From: Dolomedes plantarius
Lineage: Eukaryota; Arthropoda; Arachnida; Araneae; Dolomedidae
DNA length: 64,000 bases
Direction of reading: 5' to 3'
Assembly: GCA_907164885.2 (NCBI GenBank)
Contig: OU015490.1
Location: 231,516,953 to 231,580,952 of the forward strand
Positions 55,256 through 64,000 of the stretch are shown in pieces (the stretch's first letter is position 1; each line of letters opens with the position of its first letter). The notes below the pieces were generated by a model. It saw only the letters and a program-made list of their open reading frames with translations. It was not told the origin of the DNA and ran no database searches. The translations under genes were made by a program, and so were the position numbers.

Positions 55256-57170
55256 AAACATTCACTGAGAGAGTTCGGGTTCAAATCCCATATAAAGCAT
55301 GGACGTATGTGTATTGTACCGGAATAAGGTAAGGTGACTGACTGCCTACGTTCGGAGCCAATTATTTTAAATCATTTTTTAAAGATTTTTTAGTCTTTTA
55401 TGGTAAAATAGCACTTAAAAATTAAAAAATAAACAAAACCTTACCTGTCAATACCATACTTTTTTATAAAATGGTCAATTTGAAGTAATTTTTAATGAAA
55501 TTTAGCTAAAACACCTATGACCTTGCACAAAATTCTAATGTTACTATTTTAATTTCCTTCTCACATATGATACATATGACAGTTATCTTCAAAATGACCT
55601 ACAATCTAAGAGAAATTTTAAAATGAAAAAATAACAGACAATTTTATGTTCCAATATGAAAATTTTCCCCAATCCGTCATTCCTTTCCTTATAAAAACAG
55701 CCCCAAATAAAAAACTATTTGTTATACAACAAATTTTGTACGACGCATCTAAAACATCTCCTAGAAATTTTATCAAATTATATGCATTATTATGTGAAAT
55801 ATCATGATAACGGTAGAGATTTGTGCTAAAAAACATAATTCTGAGAAAAACGAATTTCAAGTTGTTTGTCACTTCAATTTTGTAGCAGACGATGTTTTTT
55901 AAAATAACCATAACTCTGCTTCTAATTGATGTAGAATGAAAATCAAAACGGTTTTGAAAAGAGAAAAGATTGAATTACACGATTCTTGCAAAAAATAAAA
56001 TTAACCAAAATAGTAAAAAAAAATGACATTTTCGACGTCGGCAGTCACCATAAGTGTTAGTTCTCTTATATGGTTCTCCGTAATAAAGAAGCGAACAAAT
56101 TAGCTTTGTGGAAGCATCAATGTCCTCAGAGGAAAGTACCTGCCGCTTTGGAAAAAAAAACATTCTCATTCAATTAATAAAATATTATATATAATATTTC
56201 GTGTTACATTCATCACAGGAACTCCGGGTATGTTAGCTTTTAGTAAATGTGTTAGAATACCGAGGTTTGAATAGGAGCAATTCTATAGTCGAGGCAAATG
56301 TGCTTATTTTTCTTGAAATATTCCTCCTTAGATTCAACAGATATTTTCCTTAAGCGTAAAGAATCTAGATTTCAAGTAACTTAGTTATAAAAAAGCTCTT
56401 TCCATTAACTTCTGGATATATTCTTATGATCTCATTTTCTTTCACAATTAACTTCACCTTAATTTCCTCTTTAATGACTCAGCATTTTCTTTGAATAAAA
56501 GTCTCTTAATGCATCACTTCTCACAGATCTTTCTTACAGCATTCCGGCATGTAATTACCTTTTATTTTTGAGAGGTAATTAGTCAAATTTCTTTAGTTTT
56601 ATCAGAGAGGAGAGCGAAAAATTCTGTAAATGTACTCTTTCACATCTTCTTGTCACCTAAAGTATTTTTTTTTTATTGAAGTTCGCAACACTTACCTCGC
56701 ATTCTTTTCAGTTACTTGTCATGCCAATCATCTAAATCGATAGCAGCTTCAAGTCGCTTTGGATAAAAAGCGCCATCTGCTAGTCATATTTTTAACTACT
56801 GTTTTGTTCTGGAAAGAAATGACAGGTCTGAATTTTAAAGTGAATTCCGGGTTTGAATATTGTTATATTTTAAAAATTATGTCGTGCAATAGGAAAATCA
56901 ATTATGTAATTTCATTTCTTTTTAACCTGCAGTTTCAAATTATTGGGACAATTTTAGTATTATCTTTTATTAAGATTATTTTTAAAACTTTAAAATTATT
57001 AAATCCGCTTTTATTGTAATAGATATTTTTATTGTTCAACGCTTTTTTATAGAACATAAAAATATAACCAATTTATATATTGTCTCTATCAACAGCTTAT
57101 CAGGTAGTATAGAATAGAAAATTCAAATTTACAGCCATTTTTTATATGAGCTTATATTATCCTAAAAATA
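55256..57170. other. Unassigned AT-rich DNA
   Basis: A B-box-like GGGTTCAAATCCC at about 55279-55291 directly right of element E may be part of a SINE. A short open stretch at 56047-56148 on the minus strand is listed separately. Otherwise nothing recognised. Confidence 0.35.
56047..56148 (-). other. Weak exon candidate
   Basis: The minus strand reads LSSEDIDASTKLICSLLYYG and EPYKRTNTY between an AG acceptor after a T-rich tract (TTTTTTTTTCCAAAG..GCGGCAG) and ATG/GTGACT. The protein is unknown to me. It is short, so chance is likely enough to keep confidence low. Confidence 0.2.
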
Positions 57171-57171
57171 G

Positions 57172-57502
57172 TACTTTTCAAATCCGTTTCGTAAAATTGG
57201 GTATAAAAAATTTAAGGGCACATTTATCAAGTAACTGAAAAAGTATTCTTAAAATGTGTAGAAATATATGCATACTTGAGTTCTATTTTTAGAGGAAATA
57301 ACTGAAGAACAAAAAAATTAATTTTCATCGAAAACATATCTAATGTTTTTGTATTAAGTAGTTTTTCCAAATCTGTTTCGTAAAATTGAGTATAAAAAAT
57401 TCTAGGGTACATTTATCAAGAAATGGAAAGTAGGAATTTTTAAAATGTGTAGAAATATACGTATACTTAAGTTTTATTTTTAGAGGAAATAACTGAAAAG
57501 CA
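57172..57502. repeat. Direct duplication, about 187-bp step
   Basis: 57172-57312 and 57359-57502 share TTTCGTAAAATTG, GGTATAAAAAATT, ACATTTATCAAG, AAAATGTGTAGAAATATA and TTTTTAGAGGAAATAACTGA in order, at roughly 85% identity. Cause unknown; no coding pattern. Confidence 0.8.
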
Positions 57503-57869
57503 AAAAACGTTGCCGCTAATTCAAAATTAAGCGATATATATGTAAATGTATTACAGCTTAAAAAAATTAAGACTCTTGCACTTCGAAGGAGGAATTAGAT
57601 ACAAGTGTATTGCAAGTTGATGTTACATTCTCATACTGTTGTAATGAATTACCAATTTCATTTCTCTTATCGTGCACGTAAGCATTTTATTTCTGATTGT
57701 ATAAGGGCCTGAGTAAATTGAGCAGCAACCAAAGTTTGTTTTCTACTTGACTACAAATAAAAGGAAAAAGGTAGCAGGAAAAGCAATTGGCCCCAAAATT
57801 GATTCCTATTCTATAGGTGAGCTACACCTATTTAAGGTATTCTTGCAAAACCTTTAAAACGGTAATAAT
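57503..57869. other. Unassigned DNA
   Basis: Nothing recognised. Confidence 0.35.
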
Positions 57870-58283
57870 GTAGAAGTATAATGTAGAAGAAAATATTCAA
57901 ATTAAATCAGATAGAACATACTAAAGAATATTGTACAGTTTGAGGAACATATCTTTTAATGTATTTTAATATTTTAATATGTCCAATCGTCCGCCGCATT
58001 AGCAAGAACAAAAAATTGTTTTTGCATATTTCGTTGTTATGCAAATTATGCCGTTGTTACCCTCAAATTATTATTTTAAATGCAAACTTTAAAAAAGTTA
58101 CTAAAACAGCTTAATAATTTAACTGTAAAAAATCTAAGAATTTTTCAAAAATCTTTTTTAGTGCACCCCTACACTATAAGAAGAATCGCCATGCAAAATT
58201 TCAGCCCTTTAGGTCCAGCGGTTTGGTCTATGCATTGTCAGTCAGTCAGTCAGTTACGGAACTGTTTTATATATATATATAGA
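57870..58283 (-). mobile_element. Helitron relic, same family as 49460
   Basis: Minus-strand 5' end TCTATATATATATATAAAAC at 58283, then TTCCGTAACTGACTGACTGA, GACCTAAAGGGCTGAAATTT and GGCGATTCTTCTTATAGTGT as in the other copy. The 3' end with CTAG is missing. Confidence 0.7.
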
Positions 58284-58310
58284 ATATAATACGCTAGTCA
58301 TCGTAGATTA

Positions 58311-58570
58311 TTTCGTCACCTGAGTGCAAGAGCTAGGTAACTCGATTCTTCAAATTCTTGAAGATCTCAAGATGTCTACTTCTTGCAGTGAAAAAATACT
58401 CTTCGTTCAGTTTGTCTAATTATTGCACTAGCTAGCACATGGCATTAGGTTATAAAAGTGAGCTGTCTAGTTATTGCATTCAATTCTTATGTAATTTAGC
58501 TATAAATAGCCAGGTATCTCAAGAATGAATTTTTTTGGAGTTAGATAGTTTTTGCACTCAGGTGATGAAT
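58311..58570. mobile_element. MITE with TA flanks, 260 bp
   Basis: Left TTTCGTCACCTGAGTGCAAG and inverse of right ATTCATCACCTGAGTGCAAA agree over about 30 bases (also AACTC..). TA lies outside both (58309-58310, 58571-58572). Tc1/mariner-type size and flanks; superfamily inferred from TA only. Confidence 0.65.
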
Positions 58571-58777
58571 TAGTTTTTTGTTTACATTGGTATGAATTGC
58601 AAATGACAAGGAATTTTCAGTAATTTTTCGGTACATCAGTACTTAAACTGCTACATCTTCTGAGGTAAACAGAACATTATTATCTTGAGAAACTCTATTC
58701 ACTAGATAAAGTTATTATTTACATTATCGAATTTATAAAGTGACAATATATTTGTTTATTTTTTAGTTATTATATTT

Positions 58778-58856
58778 GGGCCGAGGTGGCCCCGTGGTAA
58801 GCGAGCTAGCTCTCGGTGCTGAGGGTGCTCGGTTCGAATCCCGGCGCGCGCCACTA
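58778..58856 (+). repeat. tRNA-derived SINE head
   Basis: GGTGGCCCCGTGGTAAGCG gives an A-box-like element and GGTTCGAATCCCGGC a perfect B box 40 bases later. This is an internal polymerase III promoter. It is followed by an open body (58857-59080) rather than a normal tRNA 3' end. Confidence 0.75.
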
Positions 58857-58861
58857 AAATA

Positions 58862-59077
58862 TTGCCTTTCGTCGAAGAGAAGATCCCCGAGAAACTGGTC
58901 ACTCGGGCAGAGTTCTTTTTCGATAAGGTGTGGACCGTTACAGAAGCGAAGGTCAACGGGAGAAAATGTGTGACGGTGGAGAATGTTGATTATCCCCGAC
59001 CCCTCATTTCGAGAATCGACCTCCTCGAGACAGCAACCCTAAAACCAGTTCCAGGTGTCTTCTGGCGGGAGGCGTAA
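58862..59077 (+). other. Open frame in SINE body
   Basis: 71 codons from ATG 58862, well balanced in composition unlike the AT-rich flanks: RAEFFFDKVWTVTEAKVNGR, ENVDYPRPLISRIDLLETA and a stop at 59075-59077. I do not recognise a protein. It may be the non-coding SINE body or a fragment of a gene next to the tRNA-like head. Confidence 0.3.
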
Positions 59078-59079
59078 TT

Positions 59080-60049
59080 AGAGATCGTAAGGATCACAGC
59101 GCATCGCAGTTCTCCTTTTCGCCGCTAGAGGGACAGCGCTCAACGTTTGGCGACGAATCGAATTCAGCATAGCATTTTATACTACAATCAACAAGAAATA
59201 ACAGCAATAAACTGAAATAGAATTATTTATAAGTTTGATTTCATTTTATTTTTGTCATTTGCAAGCTAAATTGTAGAGACTTTAAATACTAACACAATAT
59301 TTGGAGTTGTGAAAGTGCGATAAGTTTACATATTGGTTTTCTGCGATTTACGTTGTTTAATAATTTTCAGCTTTAAGCTGTTTATTTCGAAATATGTATA
59401 CTATATGTGATTAATATGTTTTTAATTTTTCTTTTTTTTAATGTTTTCTCAATTCTTTTTCCCACTCGTTTTCATATCTCTATTTTTTTATTAGGGTGGC
59501 TTTCACTTAATTGCATTTACCAAAGAAATATGAGCGGATGCTGAACTTACGTTTGTAAATAAATATATATGTACGTTTGATGCTGTCAGTTTTATTTAGC
59601 TTTTTCACAAGAGATTCCAAACGTTATTTCAAGCAATTTCTTAAGCAATAAGCTATTATTTAAAATGTTCTCATATTGAACTTTCATGCATGCAATCGCA
59701 TCAGATAATTTAGAAAAAAAAAGAAGGTGAAATTTTATTGAGGAAATAAAAAGCAACATTCATTCAATATTTGTAAGAAATATCTTTTTTTCTGCGTACA
59801 TTCTTTTACTGTGTCCCTGTTTTTTTTAAGGAAAAAATATTTATATATAAATTCAATTTTGTCCAATATTTTTGGAATTTTGGCTCTATTATCGATGAAG
59901 TGTTTTTAAATATTTTGAATCAACATAGTTTCGTGAATTGTAATGAAAAAAAATTTTCACTACACTGACCATTTTGTTCTCTGATGATTTTTTTATGCAT
60001 ATTTATAACATGATATACAACATTCGTGCTTATTTTAATTTCTTAACAT
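59080..60049. other. Unassigned AT-rich DNA
   Basis: The first about 90 bases (to CAGCGCTCAACG) may belong to the SINE. After that only AT-rich sequence. Confidence 0.35.
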
Positions 60050-60221
60050 TGTGGCGTCACTGTAAGTAAGGCGATTCTCTCTGAGGCGTTGCTAAAAATT
60101 GATACTATGGGATCCATAACAAAGAAAGACAAGAGTTCTAATTAAAAGCGAAGGCCAATTTTTTAAACAAAAACTCAACAATTTATTAACAAAAAAATTA
60201 ACATTTAAACAGTGCAACATA

Positions 60222-60800
60222 TCTATATATTTAAGTTGCTAAGCCCACTTTTTGGGCAGTCCGTGAGAGAAAACTACTACATCAGTTTACTTCATTTTGG
60301 TCTTAAATGAAAGATTGTCATCTGTAGATTTGTCAAATTTGGTTTTTGTAACCACAATGTCTTTTTTAATTAGCGATAATTTACAATTTAAAATTGATTT
60401 CTGCGCATGCGCAGTGGCATGTTGAAATCTGGCTTTAGAAACTCACTGTTTCTGCGTATGCTCAGTGATATGTTTTAATGGTAAACACGTCTCTCTCTGC
60501 CATTTATATTTTTATGATAATTATGTTTGTGAAATACAATATTAAACCTGATGGAAATTGTTTGTTTCGCGCTATTTAATTAGCGATAATTTACAATTAA
60601 AAAATTGCTTTCTGCGCATGTTCAGTGACATTTTTAAATCTGTCTTTACAAACTCACCAAGCACGAGGCCGCTTAAACACATTAATTTGTTTGCGCAGTA
60701 TTATGATTTTCAACATTTGGTAATTATGTGTTGAGAATAATTTGTGTATTAGTGCACTTATTTACTATCTAGCCGTCATGTTTTGACGGGTACCAACTAG
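60222..60800 (+). mobile_element. Helitron, complete, 579 bp
   Basis: Starts TCTATATATTTAAG after A, ends ACCAACTAG before T. The empty site in the LTR copy at 4069 shows a clean insertion between A and T without duplication. A hairpin, CCGTCA (60773-60778) with TGACGG (60784-60789), lies 11 bases before the end. These are the Helitron hallmarks. Three degenerate repeats of TCTGCGCATGCGCAGTG occur inside. It carries a fragment of an OTU-type gene. Confidence 0.92.
60526..60579 (+). pseudogene. OTU cysteine-protease fragment inside the Helitron
   Basis: The frame reads FVKYNIKPDGNCLFRAI and a stop. DGNCLFRAI is the catalytic motif of OTU deubiquitinases (DG-C-FRA), with Asp and Cys of the active site. 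Autonomous animal Helitrons often contain an OTU domain, so this is either a remnant of the parent or a captured piece. Too short to work. Confidence 0.7.
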
Positions 60801-60995
60801 TTCAATTAAAATCCCGTGCAGATTCACAACGTACGGAGCATAAAACACACATCCGCACAGGCCGCGTTCTCTAGCGTCTCTCTCTCAGCGAGGGGTTCGG
60901 CAAGCGTTCGTGACAGTTTCTTCGTAGACGCCGAACTTTATTACATTGCAGAAACGTTAGGATGACAGCTTTACTGGCTGCGTCTGTGGAAGTAA

Positions 60996-61521
60996 GGCCC
61001 GTTGCACACACGGCGTAGGCGGAGATTTTCCATCGGACGTCGTTCTAAAAGTAGAGCTTACACACACGGCGAAAACCTCCGTCGCCGGGGAAAAGGCCCA
61101 CCCCTCCTTTTCAAATCCTGCACGTGTCCAAGAAACCAGAGGGGTCGCATCAACGCCCCCCTCCCCCCAGCCGGGATCGGAGGAGCCCTCCTTTTCGAAT
61201 CCCCTTTACGATTCCAAGAAAACCAGCGCGCCTCCCCCCCCCCAGCAAACCCCCAACCACACCCTCGCAAAAGACCCTACGACGGTAGAGTCCGCTGTGT
61301 GTGTAAGCGTGCATAGGGTCACATGGATAACTACTTCAATCTGGCGTCAACGAATCCGCCGGCATACAGTGGCACTCGACAGCTGCACAGGCTACCGTCG
61401 AAGAAAAATTTCATTTTCCGCTGTGTGTGCAAGCTCCAATTGACTTCTGTGGTCTACTGTTGGAACGACGTCCGATAGAAAATTTCCGCTAGAGATAAAA
61501 ACGCTGTGTGTGCAACGGGCC
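60996..61521. mobile_element. PIF/Harbinger MITE, GC-rich, 526 bp
   Basis: GGCCCGTTGCACACACGGCG at the left and its inverse GGCCCGTTGCACACACAGCG at the right; TAA on both sides (60993-60995, 61522-61524). The middle is C-rich and unlike the rest of the window. The open frames it has on both strands look like by-products of composition. Confidence 0.92.
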
Positions 61522-61746
61522 TAACGTTTTTAAATCCCCTACGTGTTCCGAAAGTCAGTGGGAACCGGCAAAACTGGCCCGATAACACGCAGCTGTGTTT
61601 CTCGCACTTCTGTGAGATTTTGGAAAAAATAACCTCATCTTTCCAGTACGCTACAGCATATAAGTGTTGAATAAGACAGAACACTAAGATTTCATTTAAC
61701 AGTATCTTTTATTTATTTATTCTTTTTTTTATGGTTATAGAGTATT

Positions 61747-62888
61747 TAATACCCAGAACCATGACTTTTGGCATTAGGCCGATTATTTAATATGCTTAAA
61801 GCTAAATTTCGTTTAGCTTTAGTCCTTCGCACATCACTTTTTACAGGACGACCAGCTGGTATACGGCGGGAACCTTTAGTTACAAAGTTTCGCCGCCGTA
61901 CAATAGAAGTGGTTGCACTTCTACTGTACTGCGTTTACCTCCTATCCTTTTATGAGATGAAAGTGCCAATCCCATAAAAATTAAAGCTTCATTAGCTTGC
62001 CCTGTAGTTTTAATTGATTTTAATTTATTTGTTAAGCCATTTACTGTGGATTTACTAACATTTAATGTTAATACTCTTTCTATCTCAGCAAGAAGCAATG
62101 ATTTCTCTTCATTTGAAGCAATATTTGGTTGCAATTCAGATGAAGAGATTTTTTGCTCTTGTGATGTAGAAGTACTTAGACCCATGTTAGAGATGGCATC
62201 TCCAAAGGAATGCATATTTGGATCAGTAGTTGCTCCTTTTTCAGTAAATCCCCCAAAAAAATTCTTTGGTGGACATTTATCCCCAAGGGCTAAAATAGCT
62301 AGTTCGTACCTGTCATCACAACTAAGAACTAGTGCATTTGGAAAATTTATTTTAAAATTATGGAACAAAAAACATTGATGCTTACAAAATGCACCAGTTC
62401 TACCTGAATAACAGGTACAAAAACCAACCGATGTATGTACTAAATAACTTACATCTCCTTTTACAGAAGGAAGGCTGTAAGTTATTTCATCTAATTTTTT
62501 TACATCAGTGATTGTGCAGTCTTTAAATTTTTTGCACATTGATGAGTATAATAAAGTATGTGTGTGGACACGATTATGTGCATGTTCGAGTAACCGTGTA
62601 ACTAAATACTGGTTCCAAACATGCACACAAAAATATGCCAAAGCAACAATGTTAAATGCCTTTGTGCGGCACAATATGTCTTTAATGATTCTCATTGTAG
62701 CTTCACAGAAATTGTTAGTGTTGTGATTACGATATATTATATCTTGGCAATATAACAGAGCCCATTCTTCTTTTCTTTTATAAAAATTTGCAAACCGCTT
62801 TGCAAATGCAGGGTATAACACACTGCCTGAATATAATGTTGCCACTGCATTATCGAGATCTATTACTAAAGCAGCATACATAACCTAG
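61747..62888 (-). pseudogene. MULE-type transposase end with SWIM finger
   Basis: Minus strand, acceptor TTTCCTCCCTAG at about 62889, then VMYAALVIDLDNAVATLYSG, KRKEEWALLYCQDIIYRNHN, NNFCEATMRIIKDILCRTKA, a SWIM zinc finger CTCYSGRTGAFCKHQC (C-x-C-xn-C-x-H), and a serine-rich tail. Near 61918 the frame shifts by one base; the next frame carries a basic end (RRIPAGRPVKSDVRRTKAKR) to a stop at 61747. SWIM fingers follow the DDE core in Mutator-like transposases; the core would be off the window. The apparent intron and long open frame leave room for an expressed or domesticated gene. Confidence 0.7.
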
Positions 62889-63927
62889 GGAGGAAAATAG
62901 TAATGTTTTAATAAGCAAGTATGCCTTTTGCAAATGTATTTAAGTTTTAAAAAAACAATTGTCAGTTTTTCATTAGGTAACAATACATTTATATATGTAA
63001 TAATAAATAATGATTATCTTCCTTTTAATAAAAATTGTCAATCATATTTATATTTTATAAAAATAAACCCTTTCTTGAGTATGCATTTAATTTATACATT
63101 TTACTGTACAAATATTTTTTATCGAAAGATAATAATACATAAATTTAATGCACAGTAAAGCTCTAGTTTAGCAATCTCCAGGTCCCTACTGGTGATTGTA
63201 AGATTGCAGTGGGTGATGATAAAAGTTATTATTGCAGTATTTAATAACGTAGAATGGGGAAATAAACAAGACAGACAGATGGACTGATGTAAATTTCTAT
63301 TAAATAGATTATTGATTATTTTAATTATGCAACATTTGCAATAAAATATATTTACAAATTCTGATGAGTCTTATTTTACTTTCAACAATCTAATAAATAT
63401 AGACTCTTGTTATAATTATCTAATTTTTACAGTGAATTAGCTTTGTTTATATGGAGATGAAGAATCCTTAGAATGTAATCTTAAGATTGTAAAGATATTT
63501 GTGATCCTTATTCTTAAATGAAAATTTCAACTATCTTGAATATTACTTTTTTGTAGAAATATAAAATATAATACAATGTAATGCAAAGTTATACTAATCT
63601 AATTACAAAAACTATTTTTCAAAGAAAAATTGTATGTAATTAGTAAACATGTTATAGGAAAAGATGAAATAATTTTGTTTCCAACAATATAGAATGACTA
63701 GTTTCTTCACCACTAAAATGTTCAATGTGGTGAATAAGTTATTTGGGCATAGTGGCCAATGGCTACCACGCTATATTGTCTAATCTCTTTGTCTGCTTTA
63801 ATGCAGAGGTGGTTATATCTTGCTACACATTTTACTGTTAGAGCTCATCAGGCAAGAATAAAAATTATAGCTTTCTGTACTGGACGTATAGAATATATTT
63901 CTTTTAAATATCTATATAAAAATATTA
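62889..63927 (-). other. Probable intron of the MULE-type gene
   Basis: Between donor TCG/GTAATA (about 63927) and acceptor CCTCCCTAG (about 62889). AT-rich with stops in all frames. It includes a small hairpin GCAATCT..AGATTGC at 63170-63206. Confidence 0.45.
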
Positions 63928-64000
63928 CCGATTTAAATAATTGCATCATTTCTGTCCTTTTATCCTTTGGAACATCACTCGATAATGACAAAAGCCAGCT
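63928..64000 (-). pseudogene. Upstream exon of the MULE-type gene (partial)
   Basis: The minus strand reads SWLLSLSSDVPKDKRTEMMQ, LFKS, then the donor. It joins in phase 0 to VMYAALVIDLD of the next exon. It runs off the window, so its start is not seen. Confidence 0.45.

Larger units (their letters stand above)
60050..61655 (-). mobile_element. Solo LTR of family X with two nested insertions
   Basis: Inverse relative of the LTR at 4069-4570: it starts TGTGGCGTCACTG and ends CCAGTACGCTACA on the plus strand. Flanks ACAT and GCAT may be a mutated 4-bp duplication. Without the Helitron (60222-60800) and the Harbinger MITE (60996-61521) it is about 498 bp, matching the 502 bp of its relative. 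The other copy serves as an empty-site control for both insertions. Confidence 0.85.

Noticed and set aside
58778..58856. Functional tRNA gene
   Set aside because: A and B boxes are good, but I could not pair an acceptor stem, and the sequence runs on into a SINE-like body.
61002..61316. 104-codon open frame and its opposite-strand partner in GC-rich DNA
   Set aside because: They lie inside the Harbinger MITE (60996-61521); proline/arginine-rich translation follows from C-rich composition.

Overview
This window is eukaryotic, AT-rich, and made almost entirely of transposable elements, many nested inside others. The mix (Jockey-like LINEs, Ty3/gypsy and BEL/Pao LTR elements, Tc1/mariner, hAT, PIF/Harbinger, Merlin, piggyBac, Tigger/pogo, a MULE with a SWIM finger, Helitrons, a tRNA-derived SINE) fits a large arthropod genome. 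A spider is my best guess from memory of such families, not something the sequence proves. I see no rRNA, intact tRNA, CRISPR or bacterial operon. No complete host gene is evident; a few short open stretches with splice-like borders may be host exons.

1-14.3 kb (all minus strand unless stated): LINE fragments with a Helitron 5' end and a hAT relic, then one long Jockey-like LINE (about 1.69-13.6 kb). The LINE is split by a PIF/Harbinger element (3259-5824, itself holding a solo LTR) and by a young gypsy element (7755-12557). 15.2-23.7 kb: a complete DD41D mariner-type element, a hAT element with a hAT MITE inside its transposase, a second LINE with one in-frame stop, a Merlin relic and a hAT end. 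23.7-34.6 kb: a piggyBac deletion derivative, low-complexity DNA, a Tigger derivative, a degraded LTR, a tiny BEL/Pao derivative with LTRs under 190 bp, a mariner C-terminal relic and a dead Tc1 element.

34.9-37.2 kb: eleven tandem copies of a 213-bp unit, each with a splice-bounded 67-bp open segment on the minus strand. 37.3-42 kb: a 101-bp foldback MITE, a solo LTR, and an unclassified long-TIR element (second copy at 54.5-55.3 kb) carrying a LINE insertion with its own hAT MITE. 42,980-49,150: a full-length BEL/Pao element with identical 244-bp LTRs and one 1,740-residue gag-pol frame, the most intact gene here. 49.3-52.9 kb: a Helitron set in (TA)n repeats, a probable LTR, and a Tc1 element whose DD34E transposase is interrupted only by a solo LTR. 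54-64 kb: the second long-TIR element, a Helitron relic, a TA-flanked MITE, a SINE followed by an open frame, a solo LTR containing both a Helitron with an OTU-protease fragment and a Harbinger MITE, and a MULE/SWIM gene with an apparent intron running off the right edge.

Target-site duplications that I could read directly fix the limits of most elements and give the order of nesting. The genes do not form a host pathway; they are selfish-element genes in different states of decay.
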